NCBI GenBank assembly: GCA_029863355.1
Contig: JAOTVO010000049.1
Span: 1 to 12,529, forward strand
Reading direction: 5' to 3'
Length of the DNA stretch: 12,529 nt
From: Candidatus Krumholzibacteriia bacterium
Lineage (GTDB): Bacteria; Krumholzibacteriota; Krumholzibacteria; WVZY01; JAKEHA01
Of the stretch, positions 1 through 6,247 are shown piece after piece (position 1 is the first letter of the stretch; the number at the start of each line of letters is the position of its first letter). The notes beneath the pieces were generated by a model, which searched no databases, was not told where the DNA came from, and saw only the letters and a list, made by a program, of their open reading frames with translations. The position numbers and the translations under genes are program-made.

Positions 1-510
1 CCCTACCTCCCCACCGACGTCACCGCCTTCTACCCCAAGGGCGTGCCCGTGCTGAGCTTCTTCACCGGCAGCCACGAGGAGTACAACCGCCCCGTGGACG
101 ACGCCGAAACCCTCGACTACGAGGGCATGGAGCGCATCGCGCACTTCGCCCTGGGCATCATCGCGGACGTGGCCGCCGGCGAGCGGCCGCAGTACGTGGA
201 GGTGCCCCGTTCCAAGGAGCGGAGCGGATCGCGCGGATCGCTGCGCGCGTACCTGGGCACGATCCCCGACTACGCCGGGGGCGACATCGAGGGCGTCAAG
301 CTCTCCGGCGTGCGCGCCGACGGGCCCGCGGACAAGGCGGGGTTGCAGGGTGGAGACATCATCGTCGAGTTCGGCGGGCGCGAGATCAAGAACATCTACG
401 ACTACACCTACGCCCTCGACGCCGTGAAGATCGGGCAGCCCGTGGAGGTGGTGGTGCTGCGCGACGGCGAGCGCGTCACCCTCACCGTCGTCCCCGAGGC
501 TCGCAAGTAG
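1..510 (+). CDS. M28-family aminopeptidase with C-terminal PDZ domain (5' partial)
   Basis: The frame is open from the first base and ends with TAG at 508-510, so only the last 169 residues are visible. The GTG at 43 is internal. The first ~55 residues match the end of the M28 zinc-peptidase fold: a GVPVLSFFTG stretch, then SHEEYNRPVDD and an LDYEGM helix start. In M28 enzymes this segment carries the last zinc-binding histidine. A PDZ domain follows (from YLGTIPDY to the end), with the AGLQGGDIIVEFGG core that binds C-terminal peptides or regulates proteases. The likely role is a cell-envelope or exported aminopeptidase, but the signal peptide and the other zinc ligands lie outside the window. 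The residue expected to be the last His ligand reads Asn (codon 85-87), which may affect activity. The gene is followed after 26 bp by an M48 protease on the same strand, probably co-transcribed. The family call is firm; the substrate is unknown. Confidence 0.85.
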   Translation, partial: PYLPTDVTAFYPKGVPVLSFFTGSHEEYNRPVDDAETLDYEGMERIAHFALGIIADVAAGERPQYVEVPRSKERSGSRGSLRAYLGTIPDYAGGDIEGVKLSGVRADGPADKAGLQGGDIIVEFGGREIKNIYDYTYALDAVKIGQPVEVVVLRDGERVTLTVVPEARK

Positions 511-522
511 GCCCCCCGAGGC

Positions 523-530
523 AAGGAGAT
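523..530 (+). promoter_or_regulatory. Shine-Dalgarno of the M48 protease gene
   Basis: AAGGAGAT lies six bases before the ATG at 537. It is a near-perfect anti-16S match and fixes the start of the lipoprotein gene. Confidence 0.8.
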
Positions 531-536
531 ACTCCC

Positions 537-1346
537 ATGCGAATCTACCGCATCGCGTTTCTGACCCCCGCGCTCGTGGCGCTGGTCTGGCTGGCGGCCG
601 CCTGCTCGACCGTCGCCATCAGCGGGCGCAAGCAGCTCAACATCATCCCGGACGGCGAGATGCTGGCCATGAGCTACCAGCAGTACGACGCGTTTCTCAC
701 CGAGAACCCGCCCGGCAAGGACGCCGAGCAGATCGCGCGCGTCAAGCGCGTCGGCGCGCACATTCAGAAGGCGGTGGAGGCGTATTTCGCCGGCGAGGGC
801 AGGTCCGCCCACCTCCAAGGCTACGAGTGGGCGTTCAACCTGGTGGAGAGCGAAGACGTCAACGCGTGGTGCATGCCGGGGGGCAAGGTGGTTTTCTACT
901 CGGGGATCATGCCCGTCTGCGGCGACGACCTGGGCGTGGCCGTGGTGATGGGTCACGAGGTCGCGCACGCGGTGGCCGAGCACGGCGCCGAGCGCATGAG
1001 CCAGGCGCTCCTGGCCCAGATGGGCGGAGCCGCGCTGTCCGAGGCGGTCAAGGACGAGCCCCAGAAGACGCAGCAGATGTGGATGACCGCCTTCGGGCTG
1101 GGCGCGCAGGTCGGGGTGCTGCTTCCGTTCTCGCGCACGCAGGAGAGCGAGGCCGACCACCTGGGCCTGATCTTCATGGCCATGGCGGGCTACGATCCCA
1201 GCGCGGCCGCGTCGTTCTGGGAGCGCATGGCCGCGCAGGGCGGGGGCAAGCCGCCGGAGTTCCTCAGCACCCACCCCTCCGACCAGACGCGCATCCGCAA
1301 GATCAGGGAGCACCTGCCCGAGGCGATGAAGTATTACCAGCCGTAG
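537..1346 (+). CDS. M48-family zinc metalloprotease, lipoprotein
   Basis: A 269-residue protein, close in size to the LoiP/YcaL type of periplasmic M48 lipoprotein proteases. Residues 1-23 form a lipoprotein signal: basic N-terminus, hydrophobic core and lipobox LAAAC, with Cys23 as the lipidation site. The catalytic motif is HEVAH (His140, Glu141, His144), and the third zinc ligand is expected in the ExxxD motif at Glu203-Asp207. The following segment, GYDPSAAASFWERM, and the late STHPSD motif are typical of the family. It probably cleaves misfolded or damaged envelope proteins; whether it sits in the inner or outer membrane cannot be told securely. Its +2 residue is Ser, not Asp, so outer-membrane sorting is likely by the E. 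coli Lol rule. The gene follows the M28-PDZ gene by 26 bp and faces the YbaK-type gene tail to tail. Confidence 0.92.
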   Translation: MRIYRIAFLTPALVALVWLAAACSTVAISGRKQLNIIPDGEMLAMSYQQYDAFLTENPPGKDAEQIARVKRVGAHIQKAVEAYFAGEGRSAHLQGYEWAFNLVESEDVNAWCMPGGKVVFYSGIMPVCGDDLGVAVVMGHEVAHAVAEHGAERMSQALLAQMGGAALSEAVKDEPQKTQQMWMTAFGLGAQVGVLLPFSRTQESEADHLGLIFMAMAGYDPSAAASFWERMAAQGGGKPPEFLSTHPSDQTRIRKIREHLPEAMKYYQP

Positions 1347-1361
1347 CGGCGGACGGCGCGC

Positions 1362-1829
1362 CTACCGGTGCACCGAGAACTTCAGCACCTTGGGCTTGAC
1401 CAGGCGCTCGAAGTCCGCGTACTTCATGCGGATCAGCTCGGTGTGCGTGCCCGCGTTGAAGGCGATGCTATCGTCCTCCGCCAGCGACTGGGCGACGTAC
1501 ACATCCATCCCGTACAGGTTCCCGAAAGGCGGCATGGCGCCGAGCTCGCAGTCGGGAAACAGCCCCTTGAACTCGCGCTCCATCGCCAGCTCGACGGCGC
1601 TCACGCCGGCGGCTTCTCGGAGCAGGCGCACGTCGACGCGATAGGAGGCGGGCAGCACCGCCATCGCCATCTTGCCGTCGACGTTGACGAGAACCGTCTT
1701 GGCCAGCTCTTTGCCGGGAACGTGCGCGGACGCCGCGATTTCCTGGGCGGTGAACGCGGCCGAGTGCGATACGGCCACGTACTTGACCTTGTTGTGGTCG
1801 AGGAACTCCTTGAGCTTCTTCGCCGGCAT
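1362..1829 (-). CDS. YbaK/prolyl-tRNA-deacylase family (aminoacyl-tRNA trans-editing) protein
   Basis: A 155-residue stand-alone member of the YbaK/EbsC/ProX family (INS-like editing domain). These proteins hydrolyse mischarged tRNAs such as Cys- or Ala-tRNA(Pro) in the cytoplasm. Visible family marks are the TAQEIAASAHVPG helix region, GKELAKTVLV with the conserved lysine at position 44 (the equivalent of the catalytic Lys in YbaK), the AMAVLPA strand, and the PPFGNLYGMDVYV segment followed by FNAGTHTELI. The start is fixed by a strong AAGGAGGT six bases before the ATG. It is the last gene of the minus-strand cluster, 24 bp behind a parvulin lipoprotein gene, and ends 15 bp from the convergent M48 gene with no terminator hairpin between. 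The exact tRNA substrate (Ala, Cys or another) cannot be read from the sequence. Confidence 0.88.
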   Translation of the reverse strand: MPAKKLKEFLDHNKVKYVAVSHSAAFTAQEIAASAHVPGKELAKTVLVNVDGKMAMAVLPASYRVDVRLLREAAGVSAVELAMEREFKGLFPDCELGAMPPFGNLYGMDVYVAQSLAEDDSIAFNAGTHTELIRMKYADFERLVKPKVLKFSVHR

Positions 1830-1835
1830 GGCTGG

Positions 1836-1843
1836 ACCTCCTT
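1836..1843 (-). promoter_or_regulatory. Shine-Dalgarno of the YbaK-type gene
   Basis: The minus strand reads AAGGAGGT six bases upstream of the ATG at 1829. This is a consensus ribosome-binding site in the 24-bp gap after the preceding gene. Confidence 0.8.
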
Positions 1844-1853
1844 GGGTACCGCG

Positions 1854-2342
1854 CTACTCGAGCCGCTTCACGATGTGCCAGCCGTACTTGCTCGACGCGG
1901 GGTCATACTCGGAGATACCGATGCCGCCGACCGCGAGGGGGAAGCTGGCGTCGCCGAATCCCGGAACCATGCCCGCGCGCGCGAAGACGCCCTGGGCCAC
2001 GTCGTACGGCTGTCCGAAGTTGGCCATCTTGTAGATGCCGGGGTGCTGGTCGTCGCTGAACTCGCGCACCAGCGCGTCGAAGTCCTCGCCCGCCTTGGCG
2101 CGCTCGAGGAGCGCCTGGGCGAGGGTCTCAGCCTCGGTCTGCGTGCGCGTGATCGGCTTGCCGGGCACGCTGCCCTTGAAGCCGACGAGGATGTGCTGCA
2201 CGACGACGAAGTCCGGCTCGGGAGCGGCCGGGGCCTCCGACTGCGCAGTCTCCTGCTCCGTCTGCCCGCCCTCCTTGCCCTTGTCGCAACCGGCGACCAG
2301 CGTGGCGGCCAGCGCCAACGCACACAGCGTGATTGGTCTCAT
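1854..2342 (-). CDS. Parvulin-type (PpiC) peptidyl-prolyl isomerase lipoprotein
   Basis: A 162-residue exported protein. Residues 1-19 are a lipoprotein signal with lipobox LVAGC (Cys19), followed by a charged/Glu-Ala-Pro linker to about residue 43. The rest is a parvulin rotamase domain: VVQHILVGF with the conserved His50, the AETLAQALLERAKAGEDFDALVREFSDD helix region, a GFGDASFPLAVGGI core, and the closing YGWHIVKRLE with the second conserved His156. It probably acts as a periplasmic folding helper that isomerises proline peptide bonds, anchored by its lipid. The domain looks slightly diverged in the middle: SDDQHPGIYKMANFG replaces the usual S-x-x-GG-LG-F pattern. AGGAGAAGG lies just upstream of the ATG. 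It sits between the DUF3052 gene and the YbaK-type gene; the 86-bp gap before it holds a hairpin. Confidence 0.88.
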   Translation of the reverse strand: MRPITLCALALAATLVAGCDKGKEGGQTEQETAQSEAPAAPEPDFVVVQHILVGFKGSVPGKPITRTQTEAETLAQALLERAKAGEDFDALVREFSDDQHPGIYKMANFGQPYDVAQGVFARAGMVPGFGDASFPLAVGGIGISEYDPASSKYGWHIVKRLE

Positions 2343-2386
2343 GCACCTTCTCCTGGCTCGAGTGAACGCATCTGCCGTCTATCCGC

Positions 2387-2406
2387 CCCGACGATATCAC
2401 GTCGGG
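2387..2406. other. Hairpin between DUF3052 and parvulin genes
   Basis: A perfect 7-bp inverted repeat, CCCGACG / CGTCGGG, with a 6-base AT-rich loop (ATATCA). It lies 22 bp past the stop of the DUF3052 gene and 44 bp before the parvulin ATG. No T-run follows on the minus strand, so it is not a classic intrinsic terminator. It could be a weak terminator, an RNA-processing site or a dyad operator. Confidence 0.4.
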
Positions 2407-2428
2407 CCCCAACGTCAACTCCGTTCGC

Positions 2429-3208
2429 CTACCGCCTTCGGCGGCGCGTGAAAAGCAGTCCCGACCACGTCGCGTCGATGGCGCAGATCTTGTAGTCCAC
2501 CAGGCCCGCGGCGAGGCCGCGTTCGCGCACGACGTTCTGCGTCACGTCGGTGCGCACGCCCGACGCCTGCTTGGGCCAGACGATCCACATGGCGCCCTCG
2601 CCCGTCCGCTCGGCCATGCGCGCCATCCGCCCCTCGAGGTCGGCGCGCGAGGTGACGAACCAGATGGTGAGATTGCGCGCGCCGCGGTTCTGCCGCCGCA
2701 GTGCTACCCCATCGGGCACGCGGCCGAGCGTGGTCTCGAAATCATCGGGCGCGCCGACGAGCACGACCGTGTGGCCGGGCTTGATGCCCAGCTTCTTGGG
2801 GAGCGGCGTGCCGGAGTAGCCGTCGAGGCGGGTCTGGGGGACGACGGGGCGCTCGGGCGGATGGGCGATGGCGCGGCGCAGCGCGCCGCGGATGCCGCGC
2901 CACGTGGCGTAGATGGCGTCGGGGAGTGCGGAGCGGATGCGCGCGACCTTCTCCGTCTCCCCCGCCGCGAAGACGAGCGGGAGGTGGCGTGTGCCCTTGC
3001 TCTCGCGGATGGCCAGGGCCACGTCGCGGCCGTGCGAGGGCACGCGAGAGAGGTCGATCACGACCGCCGCCGGCGGGCGCGCGCGCAGCTCGCGCAGGGT
3101 CTCCGGGGTCACGGGACGGAAGTCCACCGTGTAGCCGGCCGCGCGCAGCGTGGCGGCGCGCGGTGCCGCCTCTTCCGGCTTCCAGTGGATCAGACGGATG
3201 CGCGGCAT
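2429..3208 (-). CDS. DUF3052 protein with N-terminal degenerate receiver-like domain
   Basis: A 259-residue cytoplasmic protein in two parts. Residues ~1-118 look like a response-regulator receiver fold: PAAVVIDLSRVPSHGRDVALAIR places Asp52 where the phospho-acceptor would be, followed by TRHLPLVFAAG. The N-terminal acidic pair is missing (RIRLIHWK instead) and no conserved Thr/Lys can be seen. Residues ~130-256 match the DUF3052 family: YSGTPLPKKLGIKPGHTVVLVGAPDDF, a MWIVWPKQASGVRTDVT block, and GLVDYKICAIDATWSGLLFTRR. The function of DUF3052 is unknown. The open frame extends upstream to 3391, but that part overlaps the dodecin gene; the ATG at 3208 begins the conserved protein. It has only a weak ribosome-binding site, 26 bp behind the dodecin stop, suggesting translation linked to that gene. 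The C-terminus is a run of arginines. Confidence 0.82.
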   Translation of the reverse strand: MPRIRLIHWKPEEAAPRAATLRAAGYTVDFRPVTPETLRELRARPPAAVVIDLSRVPSHGRDVALAIRESKGTRHLPLVFAAGETEKVARIRSALPDAIYATWRGIRGALRRAIAHPPERPVVPQTRLDGYSGTPLPKKLGIKPGHTVVLVGAPDDFETTLGRVPDGVALRRQNRGARNLTIWFVTSRADLEGRMARMAERTGEGAMWIVWPKQASGVRTDVTQNVVRERGLAAGLVDYKICAIDATWSGLLFTRRRRR

Positions 3209-3234
3209 GACCGCTGGTTCCCGCGCCGCGGTGG

Positions 3235-3444
3235 CTACTCTTCGTACTTGAAGGAGACCTTGACCCTGGCGCGGTAGGCGCTGACCTTGCCGTCCGTGAT
3301 CTGCATGTCCAGCTCGGCAACCTCGGCGACGCGCAGGTCGCGCAGCTTCTTGCCCGCCTTGTTCACCGCGGCCGCGGCCGCCTTTTCCCACGAATCCGTG
3401 CTGGTACCGACCAGCTCGATCACTTTGTAGACGCTCTCTGCCAT
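3235..3444 (-). CDS. Dodecin family protein
   Basis: A 69-residue protein matching dodecins along its full length: SVYKVIELVGTSTDSWEKAA at the start, a central helix (AAAAVNKAGKKLRDL), and YRARVKVSFKYEE at the end. Dodecins form hollow 12-subunit spheres that in well-studied members bind flavins and act as cofactor buffers. Here the position normally held by the flavin-stacking tryptophan (LDWFEV in classic members) reads LRVAEV, so classical flavin binding is doubtful. The sequence looks like a recognised Trp-less subgroup rather than a decayed gene. GGAGGT lies seven bases before the ATG. It lies 66 bp after kbl and 26 bp before the DUF3052 gene, in the same orientation. Confidence 0.92.
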   Translation of the reverse strand: MAESVYKVIELVGTSTDSWEKAAAAAVNKAGKKLRDLRVAEVAELDMQITDGKVSAYRARVKVSFKYEE

Positions 3445-3510
3445 GGGTACGACCTCCGTGGTTATGAGTAGGACCTTCGTGAACCGGCGGCGATGCCCGG
3501 CCCGCCCCGC

Positions 3511-4701
3511 CTAAGATACCAGCCCGCGCTTCTTGCCCACCTTAGCGAAAGCCTCGACGGCGCGGTCGAGGTGCGCGCGCTCGTGCGCGGCCGATATTTG
3601 CACGCGAATGCGCGCCTGCCCCTTGGGCACGACGGGATAGCTGAACCCGATCACGTAGATGCCCTCCCCGAGCATGTCGCGCGCCACGTCCTGCGCGAGC
3701 CGGGCGTCGCCCAGCATGATGGGGACGATGGGGTGCGTGCCGGGCAGGATCTCGTAGCCGGTCGCCGTCATTCGCTCGCGGAAGGTGCGCGTGTTCTCCT
3801 CCAGACGATCGCGCAGCTCGGTGGTCTCGTCGAGCATACGGAACGCGGCGATGGAGGCCGCGGCGATGGGCGGCGCCAGCGCGTTGGAGAAGAGGTACGG
3901 CCGCGAGCGCTGGCGCAAGAGCTCGATGATCTCCCGCCGCCCGGTGGTGAAGCCGCCCGAGGCACCCCCCATGGCCTTGCCCAGCGTCGAGGTGATCACG
4001 TCCACGCGCGCCATCACGCCGTGGTGTTCTGGCGTCCCCCGGCCGGTCTTGCCCATGAAGCCCGTGGCGTGCGAGTCGTCCACCATGACCAGCGCCCGGT
4101 AGCGCTCGGCCAGGTCGCAGATGCGGTCGAGCCGGGCCAGGTAGCCGTCCATGCTGAACACGCCGTCGGTGGCAATCATCTTTGCCCGGTACTTGCTGCC
4201 GCACGCCTTGAGAACAGTCTCGAGATGGTCCATGTCGCCGTTGTTGTAGCGCTGGCGCTCGGCCTTGCACAGGCGGACCCCATCGATGATGGAGGCGTGG
4301 TTGAGCTTATCGCTAATGATCACGTCTTCGTCGGTGAGCAGCGTCTCGAAGAGTCCGCCGTTGGCGTCGAAGCACGAGCTGTAGAGGATGGCGTCCTCGG
4401 TGCGGAAGAAACCGGTGATGGTCTGTTCGAGCCGCTTGTGGATGTCCTGGGTGCCGCAGATGAAGCGCACCGACGACATCCCGTAGCCCCACTCGTCCAG
4501 GGCGGCGCGCGCCGCCGCGACGATCTTGGGGTGCGAAGAGAGGCCGAGGTAGTTGTTGGCGCAAAAATTAATGACCTCTCCGTCGCGCACGCGGATCGAA
4601 GCCGCCTGCGGGCTCAGGATCACGCGCTCGTCCTTGTAGAGACCCGCCTCGCGAATCTCCGCGAGCTGTCGCTCGATAATGCCCTTGAATTCGCCGTACA
4701 C
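3511..4701 (-). CDS. kbl: Glycine C-acetyltransferase (2-amino-3-ketobutyrate CoA ligase)
   Basis: A 396-residue PLP enzyme of the alpha-oxoamine synthase family. It splits 2-amino-3-ketobutyrate with CoA into glycine and acetyl-CoA, the second step of threonine breakdown by the dehydrogenase route. It aligns over its full length with E. coli Kbl (398 aa), including [80 protein letters not shown] and the PLP-lysine segment [14 protein letters not shown] (Lys242). The start is taken as GTG at 4701: it matches the family's N-terminus (xYGEFKG versus MRGEF) and has AGGGAGGG five bases upstream. The frame stays open far upstream, but that part overlaps tdh in another frame. The ribosome-binding site overlaps the tdh stop codon, so the two genes are a coupled operon. 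No missing residues noticed. Confidence 0.96.
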   Translation of the reverse strand: MYGEFKGIIERQLAEIREAGLYKDERVILSPQAASIRVRDGEVINFCANNYLGLSSHPKIVAAARAALDEWGYGMSSVRFICGTQDIHKRLEQTITGFFRTEDAILYSSCFDANGGLFETLLTDEDVIISDKLNHASIIDGVRLCKAERQRYNNGDMDHLETVLKACGSKYRAKMIATDGVFSMDGYLARLDRICDLAERYRALVMVDDSHATGFMGKTGRGTPEHHGVMARVDVITSTLGKAMGGASGGFTTGRREIIELLRQRSRPYLFSNALAPPIAAASIAAFRMLDETTELRDRLEENTRTFRERMTATGYEILPGTHPIVPIMLGDARLAQDVARDMLGEGIYVIGFSYPVVPKGQARIRVQISAAHERAHLDRAVEAFAKVGKKRGLVS

Positions 4702-4706
4702 GAGTT

Positions 4707-4714
4707 CCCTCCCT
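4707..4714 (-). promoter_or_regulatory. Shine-Dalgarno of kbl, overlapping the tdh stop
   Basis: The minus strand reads AGGGAGGG five bases before the GTG at 4701, and the TAG of tdh (4713-4715) overlaps it. This supports the GTG start for kbl and translational coupling. Confidence 0.75.
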
Positions 4715-6035
4715 AGCCCCAGCGGATGAGGATCTTGGGGTGCGTCTTGATCTTCTTCTCGAAGACCGCGGGGTCGAAGTCCGCGATGTTCATGATCGTG
4801 TCCTTGCCCCGCTGCAGCATGACGTTCCAGATCTTGCTCTGAATGTGGTTCTCGCGCGACTCCAGCAGGTTCCTGGTGATCTCCCACGTCTCGAAAATGC
4901 GTCGGCCGATCACGTTGCGGATGGTGATGCCCTTGACGATCACGCGCGAGAAATCCTGGATCTTGAAGTCGCCCGAGCGCAGGCCGAAGAGCACCACCTC
5001 GCCGCCGCGGCGCACCGAGCGCAGGGCGTTGTTGACGGACGAGTTGTAGCCGGCCATCTCCATCGCCGCTTCCACGCCGTCGATCCCGCTGAAGGCGATC
5101 ACGCGCTCGACCACCTCCGGGTTGGCCTTCCAGTCGTTCTTGCCGCCGCGCGGTTTGAACTCGACCACCTCGTCCGCGCCGAGCTTGAGGGCGAGCGCCG
5201 CGTTGTGCGGGTCCGGTTCCACGCCGATGATCTTGGCCGCGCCCAGCGCGCGCGCGATGAGGATGGTGAACTGCCCGATGGCGCCGCACCCGAATATGGC
5301 CAGGCTCTTGCCGCGCAGGTCCACCGCGGTGGAGGCGTGGACCGCGTTGCCGAAGGGCTCCTGGATAGCGGCCACCTCCTTGCGGATCTTGCGCGGGTCC
5401 GTCTTCCACAGCACCGTGGCGGGCAGCTTGATGTACTCCGCGAAGCCGCCGTCGCGCGAGATGCCGAGGATGCGCTCGTTCACACACACGTGCGTCTGGC
5501 CGATCAGGCACTGGTGGCACTTGCCGCACACGATGTGCGACTCCGCCGACACCAGATCGCCCTTCTCCAGCCCGAAGTGCGCCCGCGCGTGCGAGCCCAC
5601 TTCCACCACTTCGCCGAAGACCTCGTGCCCGATCACGCGCGTGGTCCGCCCTTCCGCCTTGAGCGAATCGTGAATCATGCCCTTGAACGAGGTGCGAAAC
5701 CAGATGCCCGCGTCGGAGCCACACACGCCCGTGTAGAGCACGCGCACGATGGTGCGGTTGGCGTCGAGCGGGTCGTGATCCTCGTCCAGAGACGGCCGCG
5801 GCACGCGCGCCTTGCGAAAACCTCTCGTCTTCTCCCAGGGATCCTGCTTGGTGTCGTAGACGAGCGCCCACATCTCGCCGTCCGCCGCCGCGCGCGCCTT
5901 CTTGCCCGGCGCCCCCGTATCGTGCGCGATCACCGCGCCCGGGATCGGATGCGACTCGAGGTGCGCCGCGCCCCGGCGGGTCCGTTGCCCCTTGCCCCCG
6001 GCCTTGGGCGGGCGGGGCTCAGTGTTCTCTGCCAT
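4713..6035 (-). CDS. tdh: Zinc-dependent L-threonine 3-dehydrogenase (MDR family)
   Basis: A 440-residue medium-chain dehydrogenase. Visible marks are VCGSD (catalytic-zinc Cys105), GHE (His137, Glu138), the structural-zinc set Cys170, Cys173, Cys176 and Cys184, the Rossmann motif GCGAIG (249-254), with Glu273 at the end of the next strand suggesting [11 protein letters not shown] near residue 378 resembles the Tdh signature GREMFETW. With kbl directly behind, the role is oxidation of L-threonine to 2-amino-3-ketobutyrate. It is about 100 residues longer than E. coli Tdh (341 aa): residues 1-54 are a Pro/Gly/Lys/Arg-rich tail and the conserved fold begins near MWALVYD at 55. The ATG at 6035 is chosen over the further open frame to 6146; GGAAGGA lies about 10-15 bases upstream. 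The Met55 start (5873) is an alternative. An MDR enzyme for another substrate cannot be excluded. Confidence 0.88.
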   Translation of the reverse strand: MAENTEPRPPKAGGKGQRTRRGAAHLESHPIPGAVIAHDTGAPGKKARAAADGEMWALVYDTKQDPWEKTRGFRKARVPRPSLDEDHDPLDANRTIVRVLYTGVCGSDAGIWFRTSFKGMIHDSLKAEGRTTRVIGHEVFGEVVEVGSHARAHFGLEKGDLVSAESHIVCGKCHQCLIGQTHVCVNERILGISRDGGFAEYIKLPATVLWKTDPRKIRKEVAAIQEPFGNAVHASTAVDLRGKSLAIFGCGAIGQFTILIARALGAAKIIGVEPDPHNAALALKLGADEVVEFKPRGGKNDWKANPEVVERVIAFSGIDGVEAAMEMAGYNSSVNNALRSVRRGGEVVLFGLRSGDFKIQDFSRVIVKGITIRNVIGRRIFETWEITRNLLESRENHIQSKIWNVMLQRGKDTIMNIADFDPAVFEKKIKTHPKILIRWG

Positions 6036-6080
6036 GTCGGCGCGATTCCTTCCGTTGAGAGTTCGTGAAAACGTTCTGCA

Positions 6081-6101
6081 CCGGCGCCGCCCGGGCGCCG
6101 G
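6081..6101. other. GC-rich hairpin in the tdh leader
   Basis: A perfect 8-bp inverted repeat, CCGGCGCC / GGCGCCGG, around a 5-base loop, 46 bp upstream of the tdh ATG. On the minus strand it is followed after about nine bases by GTTTTC. It may be a leader structure, a weak attenuator or a dyad operator for the tdh-kbl operon. Confidence 0.45.
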
Positions 6102-6144
6102 CCGCAACTGGCGGGAAGGCAGTGTTTTAGAGAGCAACCGGTCC

Positions 6145-6173
6145 ACTATAGCACGCCGGCGGGCAAAACGAAA
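6145..6173 (-). promoter_or_regulatory. Candidate sigma-70 promoter for tdh-kbl
   Basis: The minus strand reads TATAGT (6150-6145), five of six matches to the -10 consensus, with TTTCGT 17 bases upstream (6173-6168), a poor -35. It would give a leader of about 100 bases containing the GC hairpin. The -10 is good and the -35 weak. Confidence 0.35.
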
Positions 6174-6231
6174 GCGCCTCGCGACGCCGGGCGGGTCACA
6201 GCATAAGATCTTGTATCAAAGAAAGATAGCG

Positions 6232-6247
6232 AGCTAAGCTGGTGCCA
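6232..6247 (-). promoter_or_regulatory. Candidate sigma-54 (-24/-12) promoter facing tdh
   Basis: The minus strand reads TGGCAC, five bases, TTAGCT. The GG and GC pairs have the correct 10-base gap, the -24 block is perfect, and there is one mismatch in the -12 block (TAGC for TTGC). It overlaps the start codon of the divergent MBL-fold gene and would transcribe towards tdh, about 200 bp away. A single-site match of this kind can occur by chance. Confidence 0.3.

Noticed and set aside
408..1313. Minus-strand open frame opposite the M48 gene
   Set aside because: Shadow frame; the plus-strand protein has a lipobox, HEVAH and a perfect ribosome-binding site.
3209..3391. Upstream extension of the DUF3052 frame to 3391
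   Set aside because: It overlaps the dodecin gene in another frame, and its composition is Arg/Gly-rich shadow sequence.
3493..4716. Long plus-strand open frame (407 codons) opposite kbl
   Set aside because: Antisense shadow of kbl, which has full-length family matches.
4702..5871. Upstream extension of the kbl frame to 5871
   Set aside because: The extension is an out-of-frame reading of tdh with no similarity to KBL; the GTG at 4701 has a ribosome-binding site and fits the family length.
4740..6068. Long plus-strand open frame (442 codons) opposite tdh
   Set aside because: It is the antisense shadow of a well-recognised gene in GC-rich DNA; its composition (His/Arg/Ala-rich) has no conserved motif.
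6036..6146. Upstream extension of the tdh frame to 6146
   Set aside because: It runs through the GC hairpin and the putative promoter -10, with no ribosome-binding site or homology.
6211..6240. Promoter TTGTAT-18-TAAGCT for the MBL-fold gene
   Set aside because: The -10 matches only three bases and would leave the ATG seven bases away; support is too thin.
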